Source: Muribaculaceae bacterium
GTDB lineage: Bacteria; Bacteroidota; Bacteroidia; Bacteroidales; Muribaculaceae
Assembly: GCA_902836725.1 (NCBI GenBank)
Contig: CADFRV010000056.1
Span: 1-12,237 of the forward strand
DNA: 12,237 nucleotides
Reading direction: 5' to 3'
A model generated the notes under the pieces. That model worked only from the letters and a program-made list of their open reading frames with translations, did not search any database and was not told the origin of the DNA. Of the stretch, positions 1-5,962 are shown one piece after another; positions within the stretch are counted from its first letter, which is position 1; each line of letters starts with the position of its first letter. The position numbers and the translations under genes are program-made.

Positions 1-1852
1 GTCCGACGTCGGAAGAATATGCCGCCATGATCTTGCTCGGTCCGCGTGAGTTGTCGTAGTTGGTACGGTAAAGCCACGCATACATGAGGCGTCCGTCTTT
101 CAGCTCATAGATCTCGGCGTTTTTATTGGTATGCCATGCGTCGCCCGGCATTGATACTGTGGCGTCGGTCCAGTCGCCGTAAGGTTCATCCTGCCAGCGT
201 ATGAAGTTGTCGCCGCCGATGTTGCTGCCTCCGGTGCTGTAGACCATCACATAAGTGCCGTCAGAGAGCCGTATGGCACGTCCGTAGCTTCCGCCGCCTA
301 TATAGCGCTGGCTGTTGTGGCGCCATGCTATGCGCACGCCGTCGGCATATGTCTGGTTGTCAGAGAGTTCCTCCATCGGATCGTCGTTGTCGCCGTCACC
401 CGCCATAGACACGCTGCTGTCGAAGCGGCAGCTCAGGGCGCGCCTGTATACGCCATATTCCAGTTCCTTGAGGAGCAACGAATTGGCAGGGATATCAAGA
501 GTGTACTCCCCTGCGGGAAGCTCCTTGCTAAGTGTGAGGCGCACGCTTGTGGGGTGCCACTCGTTGTCGTAGCAGTTGGTCACCGATGTGCCGTATGCCA
601 CCACATTGCCGCCGGCATCGCTCACGGTCACGTTCCCTGCCGTCCCATGCTCGAAAGCCATGTCGACAGTGCCGTTGAAATCAATGCAGAGGTGTGCCCT
701 CTCACCCTTGCGGTACTGCACCTGCGCCACGGTGGCACTCTCCTCGGCCTCTCCAGGCAGCGAAGAATCCTTGCCGAGATAGAACAGGTTGAAGTTGTCA
801 AACAGAATCCAGGATTGTCCGGCTCCACCTTCCACACCCACCCCCAGGCGCAGCCGTCCGTCTGTTACGGTAGCCACCGCCTGCTCTGTCAGTCCGCGCC
901 CGTCAAACATGTGGTTCGCAATCTGCTGCACCCCGTCGGGCATATAACTGTTGTTGTCAAGTTTCTTGGTATTGTATCTGTCCCGCGCTGCGTCGGCGGC
1001 AAGAGTGTAGATATTCACCATCGGCACCCGTTCGTCGCCGGCGAAGACATAACCTTTCGTTGTCTCGCTTCCGTTTAGGAAAGCGTCAAGACGGCTTGCG
1101 CTTATATCGCTGTTTGGGGTCGGGGAGTATATGGCCTGTGCGCTCACGGCGTACTTTCCGTCGGGAAGCCCCGACAGTTCCTGATACACCTCCATCCATT
1201 TGATGCCCCACATCTCCCATACGCGGTTGCAATGGTAAAGGTCGTCGCCGCCTACGCTGTTGCTCCCCCATGCACCCTGCCACTTCATGCGGCGCTCGTC
1301 GGCGATAGGGAAAGTAGCTCCATAGACAGCCCATGAGAGATCGGCGGGAGCTGTCTCCGACGCGTTGCGCGTATCCACCGCCATACGCTCCATTCTGGTC
1401 ACAATCTGCCATGTGTCGCTGTCGGTAGCCTTGTTGGTGATCATGCCGTTGCCGTCTGCCCCGAGGGTATACTCCCCGCAGGTGATCTTCACGCCGTTGG
1501 CCGTGTCGCCGTCAGCGGGCGCGAGGGTCCATACGGTCACCGCCTCCCCGGTATCCATATACAGGTTTCCGGCATTGATGGAGTGGTTGTGTCCCAGTTT
1601 GGGATCCAGTTGCCAGCCGCTGCCGTTACGTTTCACACCCACGTCTATGCCCCTCTTGCCAAGCTCGGCGCGCGAGGTGTAACGCTGTGTGTTTGTATAA
1701 TTGTCGCCAAGCCAGAGGCCGCTCTCCACATTATACAGGTAATAGTCGCCGTTTATAAGGTCGTTCAACGCCACGCCCTTGTATGGCGAAGACTGTGCGG
1801 TAGCCCCGAGAGCGATGCCACAGCCTACAAATAATGACAATAATCGGTTCAT
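1..1852 (-). CDS. Secreted multi-module sialidase/BNR-like carbohydrate-active protein (C-terminus outside window)
   Basis: The minus strand is open from the ATG at 1852-1850 to the window edge, giving 617 codons without a stop; the gene continues to the left. The start is followed by a signal peptide, MNRLLSLFVGCGIALGATA, with likely signal peptidase I cleavage before QS. Residues about 28-60 hold a 'NGDYYLYNVESGLWLG' stretch of the kind seen in N-terminal modules of Bacteroidales surface proteins. A carbohydrate-binding-like module follows, marked by VYQELSGLPDGKY (about 222-232) and ILFDNFNLFYLG (about 350). Residues about 370-470 look Ig-like and end in LPAGEYTLDIPANSL. From about residue 505 a propeller-type domain begins (YGRAIRLSDGTYVMVYS), similar to sialidase/BNR or GH93-like proteins. 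A role in cutting or binding host or dietary glycans outside the cell is inferred; the catalytic part is not in view. A TAnnTTTG box lies 40 bp upstream. Module names are from pattern recall, so the exact family is uncertain. Confidence 0.8.
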   Translation of the reverse strand, partial: MNRLLSLFVGCGIALGATAQSSPYKGVALNDLINGDYYLYNVESGLWLGDNYTNTQRYTSRAELGKRGIDVGVKRNGSGWQLDPKLGHNHSINAGNLYMDTGEAVTVWTLAPADGDTANGVKITCGEYTLGADGNGMITNKATDSDTWQIVTRMERMAVDTRNASETAPADLSWAVYGATFPIADERRMKWQGAWGSNSVGGDDLYHCNRVWEMWGIKWMEVYQELSGLPDGKYAVSAQAIYSPTPNSDISASRLDAFLNGSETTKGYVFAGDERVPMVNIYTLAADAARDRYNTKKLDNNSYMPDGVQQIANHMFDGRGLTEQAVATVTDGRLRLGVGVEGGAGQSWILFDNFNLFYLGKDSSLPGEAEESATVAQVQYRKGERAHLCIDFNGTVDMAFEHGTAGNVTVSDAGGNVVAYGTSVTNCYDNEWHPTSVRLTLSKELPAGEYTLDIPANSLLLKELEYGVYRRALSCRFDSSVSMAGDGDNDDPMEELSDNQTYADGVRIAWRHNSQRYIGGGSYGRAIRLSDGTYVMVYSTGGSNIGGDNFIRWQDEPYGDWTDATVSMPGDAWHTNKNAEIYELKDGRLMYAWLYRTNYDNSRGPSKIMAAYSSDVG

Positions 1853-1891
1853 ACTTATATTCGGTTATTCAGGATCTGTTTTGATTGTCTG

Positions 1892-1899
1892 CAAAGGTA
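1892..1899 (-). promoter_or_regulatory. Bacteroidota -7 promoter box (TACCTTTG) for the sialidase-like gene
   Basis: Read on the minus strand this is TACCTTTG, an exact match to the Bacteroidota -7 consensus TAnnTTTG. It lies 39 bp before the ATG at 1852, leaving an A-rich leader of about 30 nt without a Shine-Dalgarno sequence, as is normal in this phylum. I see no good TTTG -33 box at the expected spacing. The upstream DNA (1903-1919) is instead an A6/T6 inverted repeat. Confidence 0.6.
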
Positions 1900-2096
1900 A
1901 ATAAAAAACGCCGTTTTTTTACGCCGTCCCCCCCAGAAATAACCGCTTTGGGGAAGGGTCAGGAAAAGGCGGATAATAAATATTTTCCCCGCTGGCCGCC
2001 CCCGGCGGCGCGATATGGCAACCTCATGTTGATGAAAAGATATGGTAGATTGAAGATAGATTGTTGTATTCCGGTTTTAGCGGGCAGGAATAATAA

Positions 2097-2131
2097 GTTG
2101 ATTATTTCCAGAATTATCGTTAATTTTAACG
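2097..2131 (+). promoter_or_regulatory. Possible promoter with an overlapping operator-like inverted repeat
   Basis: GTTG at 2097-2100 is followed after 20 bp by TAATTTTA at 2121-2128. This fits the Bacteroidota pattern TTTG-N19-21-TAnnTTTG with one mismatch in each box. The inverted repeat CGTTAA-TT-TTAACG at 2118-2131 lies directly over the -7 box, which is where a repressor would bind. It would leave a 5' leader of about 115-125 nt before the DUF1573 gene. The match is imperfect and the region is AT-rich, so chance is a real alternative. Confidence 0.3.
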
Positions 2132-2248
2132 CCACATAATTAATATGGAAAATCAACGAGAGAAAAAATGGGATTAGCCCGCTTTCAGAATGGAAAAGTC
2201 CAACCCCGTCATTTTCTTTAATCACCTAAAAGAAAGCTGATAGCCACA

Positions 2249-2695
2249 ATGATTACGACCATGCTTAAAAAACTCGCTTACATAATATTGTGCATAACGC
2301 TGTGTCCGTCAATCTCGGCAAGCAATAAAGAAAACAACAGTTCAAAAACATCGAATGCAACTGCTGCCGAGTGGACCTTTGTACCGGCCCAACTGATTAT
2401 GATGCCGGCATATATGGAGTTGGGCACTGTTCATGTCGGCGATACCATTGTGCAGGAGTTCAACGTAGGTAATATATCCGACAACAGATGCCTTCTCTCG
2501 TTCAGGCCGACATGCGATTGCGTTTCATTCACTTTAAAACCATCAAATGTCATTGAGCCTCACACATCCTCAATACTTAAGGTTAAATTCATCGCCAAAA
2601 AGCCGAAAAAGGAATTTGAATGCAAAATAGATTTTGTAGGGAATATTAAATTTCAGCCTTTTTTCCTGAGAATCACCGGAAAAATAATTGAATAA
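2249..2695 (+). CDS. DUF1573 family exported protein
   Basis: This is a small protein of 148 residues from the ATG at 2249, or 144 from the ATG at 2261. The second start is preferred because it places MLKKLAYIILCITLCPSISA, a clean signal peptide, at the N-terminus. The mature part matches the DUF1573 Ig-like pattern: LGTVHVGDTIVQEFNVGN, then PTCDCVSF where the family usually has an 'sCGCt' motif, then IEPHTSSILKVKF in place of the usual 'i.PGe...i.v.f'. DUF1573 proteins are common, functionally uncharacterised envelope proteins of Bacteroidota, usually one or more Ig-like domains long, and this has one. It is more AT-rich than the flanking large genes. It stands apart from the next gene, with a possible terminator and a fresh promoter between them. 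The family call is fairly secure; the function is unknown. Confidence 0.8.
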   Translation: MITTMLKKLAYIILCITLCPSISASNKENNSSKTSNATAAEWTFVPAQLIMMPAYMELGTVHVGDTIVQEFNVGNISDNRCLLSFRPTCDCVSFTLKPSNVIEPHTSSILKVKFIAKKPKKEFECKIDFVGNIKFQPFFLRITGKIIE

Positions 2696-2744
2696 TCCGC
2701 GTCATTCAGGGCGTGCATTATCTGTGTTTGACCGAAAAGGGGAT

Positions 2745-2780
2745 ACGCCTGCAGCCATGCGTTTTGTTTTTTAGTTTTTT
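2745..2780 (+). terminator. Possible rho-independent terminator after the DUF1573 gene
   Basis: ACGC (2745-2748) pairs with GCGT (2759-2762). After a single mismatch TG (2750-2751) pairs with CA (2756-2757), leaving a 4-nt loop. The stem runs straight into a T-rich tail, TTTTGTTTTTTAGTTTTTT, at 2762-2780. The stem is short and interrupted, but the T-tract is strong and the position is right, 50 bp after the stop and before the next promoter. Confidence 0.5.
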
Positions 2781-2827
2781 AACATCAGTCCTTGAATCTG
2801 TAGACATAATGACTTCAACAATTTCAT

Positions 2828-2835
2828 TATCTTTG
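2828..2835 (+). promoter_or_regulatory. Bacteroidota -7 promoter box (TATCTTTG)
   Basis: This is an exact TAnnTTTG match 21 bp before the ATG at 2857. The implied transcript leader is short (about 15 nt) and A-rich (CTAAAAAACTTAAACC), typical for this phylum. No convincing -33 box is seen at 19-21 bp spacing. It suggests that the propeller lipoprotein gene has its own promoter. Confidence 0.55.
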
Positions 2836-2856
2836 CAGAACTAAAAAACTTAAACC

Positions 2857-4015
2857 ATGGAAATCAACTGTTTAATAAAGGGATGTATCGGGGCATTATG
2901 CCTTACGGTACTGGGTGGCTGCGCCAACAAACTTTCTAAAGAAACAGATGCGGCCGATGCGCCAGTGCTTGTAGATTGTAAATTTACAGAGTGCCTTGAC
3001 AGAGACGATGACGTGCTCAGTTGCAATCTGGCAACCGACCGGATATTTGAACTGAAAAACGCTGAAGAAATACTTTCAGAAGAATTCGCGATAAATGAAA
3101 TAAACGGGAACCGTATGGTGGTATCCACAAATGACGCGGCTCTCCTTTTTGAGATACCATCGGGGGAACTTCTCGCAAATGTATCAGTCGGCGATGACAT
3201 GAAAAATGTCAGCAACGCTGTGTTCTCCGGAGATGACGATAATCTCTGGGTTGTGAAGAAACAGAACCACAACCTTCCGGCAATATGATGCAAATAATAA
3301 ACCGGAGCAGACAATACTGACACACGATTCATTCGGTGACGTTAAATTTTATACCGACAGTACATTTCTCGCCACCAACTCAATTGGATTTGATGGCGGA
3401 CAGTTTTACCTGTACATACTCAACAAACGGTTCGAAAAAACCGACTCGGTGATGTTTCCTGTAGCCATAGAGCCGCAAGAGGATTATTTCTTAATCGACT
3501 GTCCACTCCAGAGCGACGGCAACGAATTCAATTCCTGCATATTCACCAGCGATACGCTATACAATGTGTCGTCGGCTCTTGATGTAAACCCCATTGTGGC
3601 ATTGGATTTCGGAGATAAAAAATTGCCGGAAGATATTACAATGAAGAGAATTGGCAATGTCATGGAATATTATAAAGCGATGGAACCGTATATCTATCTG
3701 ACGCATATAAATAAATTCGGCGATTTCCTTTTCTGCCGTTTTGAGCATGGCGCCAACGCTTATCACACCATTTTTGATTGCAAATCCGGGAAACTGCTGT
3801 ATAGCCGCAAAGGGACTGAGGGCAAGTGGGGAATATCACTTGATGTCAACGGAGAGAAATTCTGCTCATGGCCAACCGCCATCTGGCAAGACAACCTGAT
3901 TTTTGGAGTTCCTGCAAAAATCATGAACAATATTACTGGACAGAAAAACGATAATGCTGTCTGGCTTGCCACACTCCCCCTCTCATCCCTCGCAGACGCC
4001 CTCAAGAAACTTTAG
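2857..4015 (+). pseudogene. 6-bladed beta-propeller lipoprotein, interrupted by a +1 frameshift
   Basis: Two reading frames together make one protein of about 386 residues. The first (2857-3288, 143 aa) starts with a lipoprotein signal ending in the lipobox LGGC (Cys22), so the product would be an anchored envelope lipoprotein. It ends at TGA 3286-3288 just after NLWVVKKQNHNLPAI. The second frame, open from 3257 to the stop at 4013-4015, continues the same kind of sequence: FRQYDANNKPEQTILTHD, then propeller-like strands, then NPIVALDFGDKKLPED, typical of Bacteroidota 6-bladed propeller proteins (PF17170/DUF5128-like). One extra base between 3257 and 3285 explains everything; removing one C from AACCTT near 3272 would give N-H-N-F-R-Q-Y-D. 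It could be a true mutation, phase variation, or an assembly error. The second half alone, with an ATG at 3449, would lack an export signal. Function is unknown; relatives are often paired with glycan or peptide uptake genes. Confidence 0.7.
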
Positions 4016-4023
4016 TACCTTTG
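4016..4023 (+). promoter_or_regulatory. Bacteroidota -7 promoter box (TACCTTTG)
   Basis: This exact TAnnTTTG match begins at the base after the stop codon of the propeller gene. It decides the start of the next gene. The upstream in-frame TTG at 4021 lies inside the box and cannot be on the transcript, so translation must begin at the ATG at 4081, giving a leader of about 50 nt. Confidence 0.6.
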
Positions 4024-4080
4024 CGCAAACCTGTGATAGCCGTCTCTAAAGTTGCATTTTCAATTTCAAAATTTATAACC

Positions 4081-5019
4081 ATGAAAATTACACTGCTGCC
4101 ATTAGGCGCACTTCTTGCCATCGCATCTCTCGGTTCATGTGTACACAAGCCATCGGCCGCCATACAGCGAATTGACGCTCTGATAGCTGCGGGCGATACG
4201 TTGCCAAAGACAAGACCTTACATCAACATGTTTGTTATAACCGGTGCTGCCCCCACCCCGGAGACGCTTGACTCAAGCCTGTTTATGACACTTGACAGGA
4301 TGTCTTCATCCTCTATGTCAGACAGCGAGCCGTGTTATGTGATGCAACACGATGCCAACCGGTATATTGCCGCGAAAAAGGAATATATCTATCAGCTCTT
4401 CCCTAATGCCGACAAATTCGTAGTAGACGGAGAACAGGCCACACGTGCCGAATTTGACCGCATACCCGCATCACTGCTCATGTCGGTGACCGGCGAGGAC
4501 AACGGCCGGAAACTTGTGGCGGAAACCCTTGCCGATCCGGATGCGGAAAACACCGCATATACAGCGCAAATGGATGCCGAACAGAAGTGGCAACCGGAAA
4601 TCAAGGCAATCCCCGACAATACCGATATCGTGATTGACAACTTCCAGACCTATCCCGCCGACACACGCATCTATGTAGACGGAATTCAGAGAAGCGCCGA
4701 TATGGTCAAGACGCTCACTCCCGAAGAAATCTCGTCAATAACACTCTATTTTGTCGGCGACCGTCCCTATCTTGACATCAATGCAAGAAACTATACCCGT
4801 TTTCTGGGAGAGGAAGTGAAAAGGATACCGGTAAACAGTCTTCCCTCTCTGAGTGTCACGGAAATTGCGAAACGTGCAGGCATGCCGATAGACCGGATCG
4901 TACTTGAAGGGGACACTGTGTATGCGTTTCCCGCGCCATCCCGCCAGATACTGGAGAACGCCGCCGAAGCCTCGACCATGGATGCCATGAGACAGCTCAT
5001 GGAGCAGTTGGAGAAATAA
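4081..5019 (+). CDS. Lipoprotein of unknown function with a short TonB-plug-like stretch
   Basis: This is 312 residues from the ATG at 4081. The N-terminus, MKITLLPLGALLAIASLGSC, is a lipoprotein signal with lipobox LGSC (Cys20). An in-frame TTG at 4021 would add 20 residues, but it sits inside the promoter box and would bury the signal peptide. I do not recognise the family as a whole. Residues about 195-222 read TRIYVDGIQ...LTPEEISSITLYFVGDR. This resembles the 'P.iyVDG...l..lsPedI.sI.vlk' stretch found in TonB-receptor plug domains and in the plug-like tails of some Bacteroidota M56 peptidases. The usual glycine-rich 'YG..GVI.I.T' ending is absent. The rest is polar and probably helical at both ends. 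The gene is convergent with rubrerythrin. An outer- or inner-membrane-anchored periplasmic role is inferred from the signal only. Confidence 0.75.
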   Translation: MKITLLPLGALLAIASLGSCVHKPSAAIQRIDALIAAGDTLPKTRPYINMFVITGAAPTPETLDSSLFMTLDRMSSSSMSDSEPCYVMQHDANRYIAAKKEYIYQLFPNADKFVVDGEQATRAEFDRIPASLLMSVTGEDNGRKLVAETLADPDAENTAYTAQMDAEQKWQPEIKAIPDNTDIVIDNFQTYPADTRIYVDGIQRSADMVKTLTPEEISSITLYFVGDRPYLDINARNYTRFLGEEVKRIPVNSLPSLSVTEIAKRAGMPIDRIVLEGDTVYAFPAPSRQILENAAEASTMDAMRQLMEQLEK

Positions 5020-5067
5020 CCGGCCGAAGCCTGACTGCAATACTAACAGGACCAAACAATACTACCG

Positions 5068-5092
5068 CGCGAGCCTCACTGAAAGGTTCGCG
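5068..5092. terminator. Strong hairpin between convergent genes, probable bidirectional terminator
   Basis: CGCGAGCCT (5068-5076) pairs with AGGTTCGCG (5084-5092), a 9-bp stem with one G-U pair in plus-strand RNA and a 7-nt loop. It sits between the plus-strand lipoprotein stop (5019) and the minus-strand rubrerythrin stop (5155), where a shared terminator is expected. Neither side has a clean T-tract, so a structural mRNA 3' end or a factor-assisted terminator is equally possible. The remaining bases from 5020 to 5154 show nothing else clear. Confidence 0.45.
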
Positions 5093-5154
5093 GGGTGTAT
5101 AATATCCGGGAAGAATGGTGCGGACGGGTGCCCCGCCTGCGATTACAGAGGGGA

Positions 5155-5733
5155 TCAGTAGTTTTCCACGCGACGCTGGAAATAACCCTGCGGCTTGCGG
5201 CAGATAGGACATGCTTTGGGAGCGTCTTTGCCGACATGGATATAACCGCAATAGCGGCACTGCCACTGGGTGGTGGCATCGGGATCGGAGAAGGTCTGGC
5301 CGGCTTCGAGACGGGCGAGGAGCTTGAGGTATCGCGCCTCATGCGCCTGCTCCACGATAGCCACGTTGGCAAACAGGTTGGCGATGGATGTGAACCCCTC
5401 CTCACGCGCTACCTGCGCGAACTCCACATACATGGCCGACCACTCTTCATGCTCCCCCATCGCAGCCTCGCGCAGATTGCGTGCGGTATCACCCACGGGA
5501 CCGGCAGGATATGCAGCGGTAATCTCGAGCATACCTTCGTCAAGATAAGAGAAAAACATTTTCGCATGCGCGAATTCCTGTTCGGCCGTCTCCATAAAAA
5601 TAGCCGCAATCTGTTCGTAGCCTTCCTGACGGGCCACATCTGCAAAAATGGAATAACGGTTACGTGCCTGTGATTCACCGGCAAACGATTTCAGCAGATT
5701 CTGCTCCGTGCGGGTTCCTTTTATATTTTTCAT
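5155..5733 (-). CDS. rbr: Rubrerythrin, NADH-linked peroxide reductase
   Basis: This complete rubrerythrin has 192 residues, the normal length of the family. Residues 1-145 form the ferritin-like four-helix di-iron domain. Its ligands sit where they do in Desulfovibrio rubrerythrin: Glu20, Glu53, His56, Glu94, Glu97, and the E-x-x-H pair Glu128/His131. Residues about 157-185 form the C-terminal rubredoxin domain with Cys159, Cys162, Cys175 and Cys178 (CRYCGYIH and CPICRKPQGYF) holding a single Fe. Rubrerythrin reduces hydrogen peroxide to water in the cytoplasm of anaerobes, using electrons passed through the rubredoxin domain. The start ATG at 5733 gives MKNIKGTRTEQNLL, the usual N-terminus. 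It is transcribed alone, divergent from the TPR operon and convergent with the lipoprotein. I found no exact TAnnTTTG box upstream, so its promoter is not identified; a peroxide-responsive control would be expected. Confidence 0.97.
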   Translation of the reverse strand: MKNIKGTRTEQNLLKSFAGESQARNRYSIFADVARQEGYEQIAAIFMETAEQEFAHAKMFFSYLDEGMLEITAAYPAGPVGDTARNLREAAMGEHEEWSAMYVEFAQVAREEGFTSIANLFANVAIVEQAHEARYLKLLARLEAGQTFSDPDATTQWQCRYCGYIHVGKDAPKACPICRKPQGYFQRRVENY

Positions 5734-5908
5734 AAGATATCCGGATTGTTAATCTGTTACTAAAACAACGAGGGGACGAAACGGGCGCAGGAACACGCTT
5801 TCCGGCCGCTCATGCCCTCTTGTTATAGAACATGGCCGATATTGCATTTGTTCGTCCGCGGCCAATGAAAAACTGCGTCGCACAGATGGTGGTTATGGTG
5901 TAATTTCT

Positions 5909-5916
5909 TAACTTTG
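5909..5916 (+). promoter_or_regulatory. Bacteroidota -7 promoter box (TAACTTTG) for the TPR-barrel operon
   Basis: This is an exact TAnnTTTG match. It sits immediately before the ATG at 5918, so that ATG would lie at about the transcription start. This supports the second ATG at 5963 as the true start, with a leader of about 40 nt. It is probably the promoter of the whole four-gene run, since the downstream gaps are very short. No strong -33 box is visible (ATG instead of TTG at 5886-5888). The rest of the divergent region 5734-5908 holds one inverted repeat, TGGCCG (5833-5838) with CGGCCA (5859-5864). Confidence 0.6.
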
Positions 5917-5962
5917 CATGAGAATAGGCTTTAGGCCAGACCACCACTACAGTGACTATATA

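Larger units (their letters stand above)
1853..2248. other. Divergent intergenic region, 396 bp, no gene seen
   Basis: This region separates the leftward sialidase-like gene from the rightward DUF1573 gene. It is AT-rich apart from a GC patch. It holds the leftward -7 box (1892-1899), a GC hairpin at 1995-2009 (GCCGCC, loop CCC, GGCGGC) with no T-tract on either strand, and two copies of TAGATTG spaced 11 bp apart (2046-2052 and 2057-2063). It also holds a possible rightward promoter overlapped by an inverted repeat near 2097-2131. The two short reading frames here have no recognisable domain, no export signal and no supporting context, so I do not call a gene. Confidence 0.5.

Noticed and set aside
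317..1078. A 253-codon open frame on the plus strand
   Set aside because: It is antisense to the 617-codon sialidase-like gene, which has a signal peptide and recognisable modules; this frame has neither.
1995..2009. Perfect GC hairpin as a terminator
   Set aside because: There is no T-tract on either strand and it lies between divergent genes, where a terminator is not expected.
1885..2225. Two short overlapping open frames (84 and 88 codons) in the divergent intergenic region
   Set aside because: There is no domain, export signal or coding-like composition, and each contradicts the other. The region also holds promoter-like sites.
3250..3290. Programmed +1 ribosomal frameshift in the propeller gene
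   Set aside because: There is no prfB-like CUU-UGA-C site, no upstream Shine-Dalgarno-like stimulator and no clear downstream structure. A simple one-base insertion or a sequence error is more economical.
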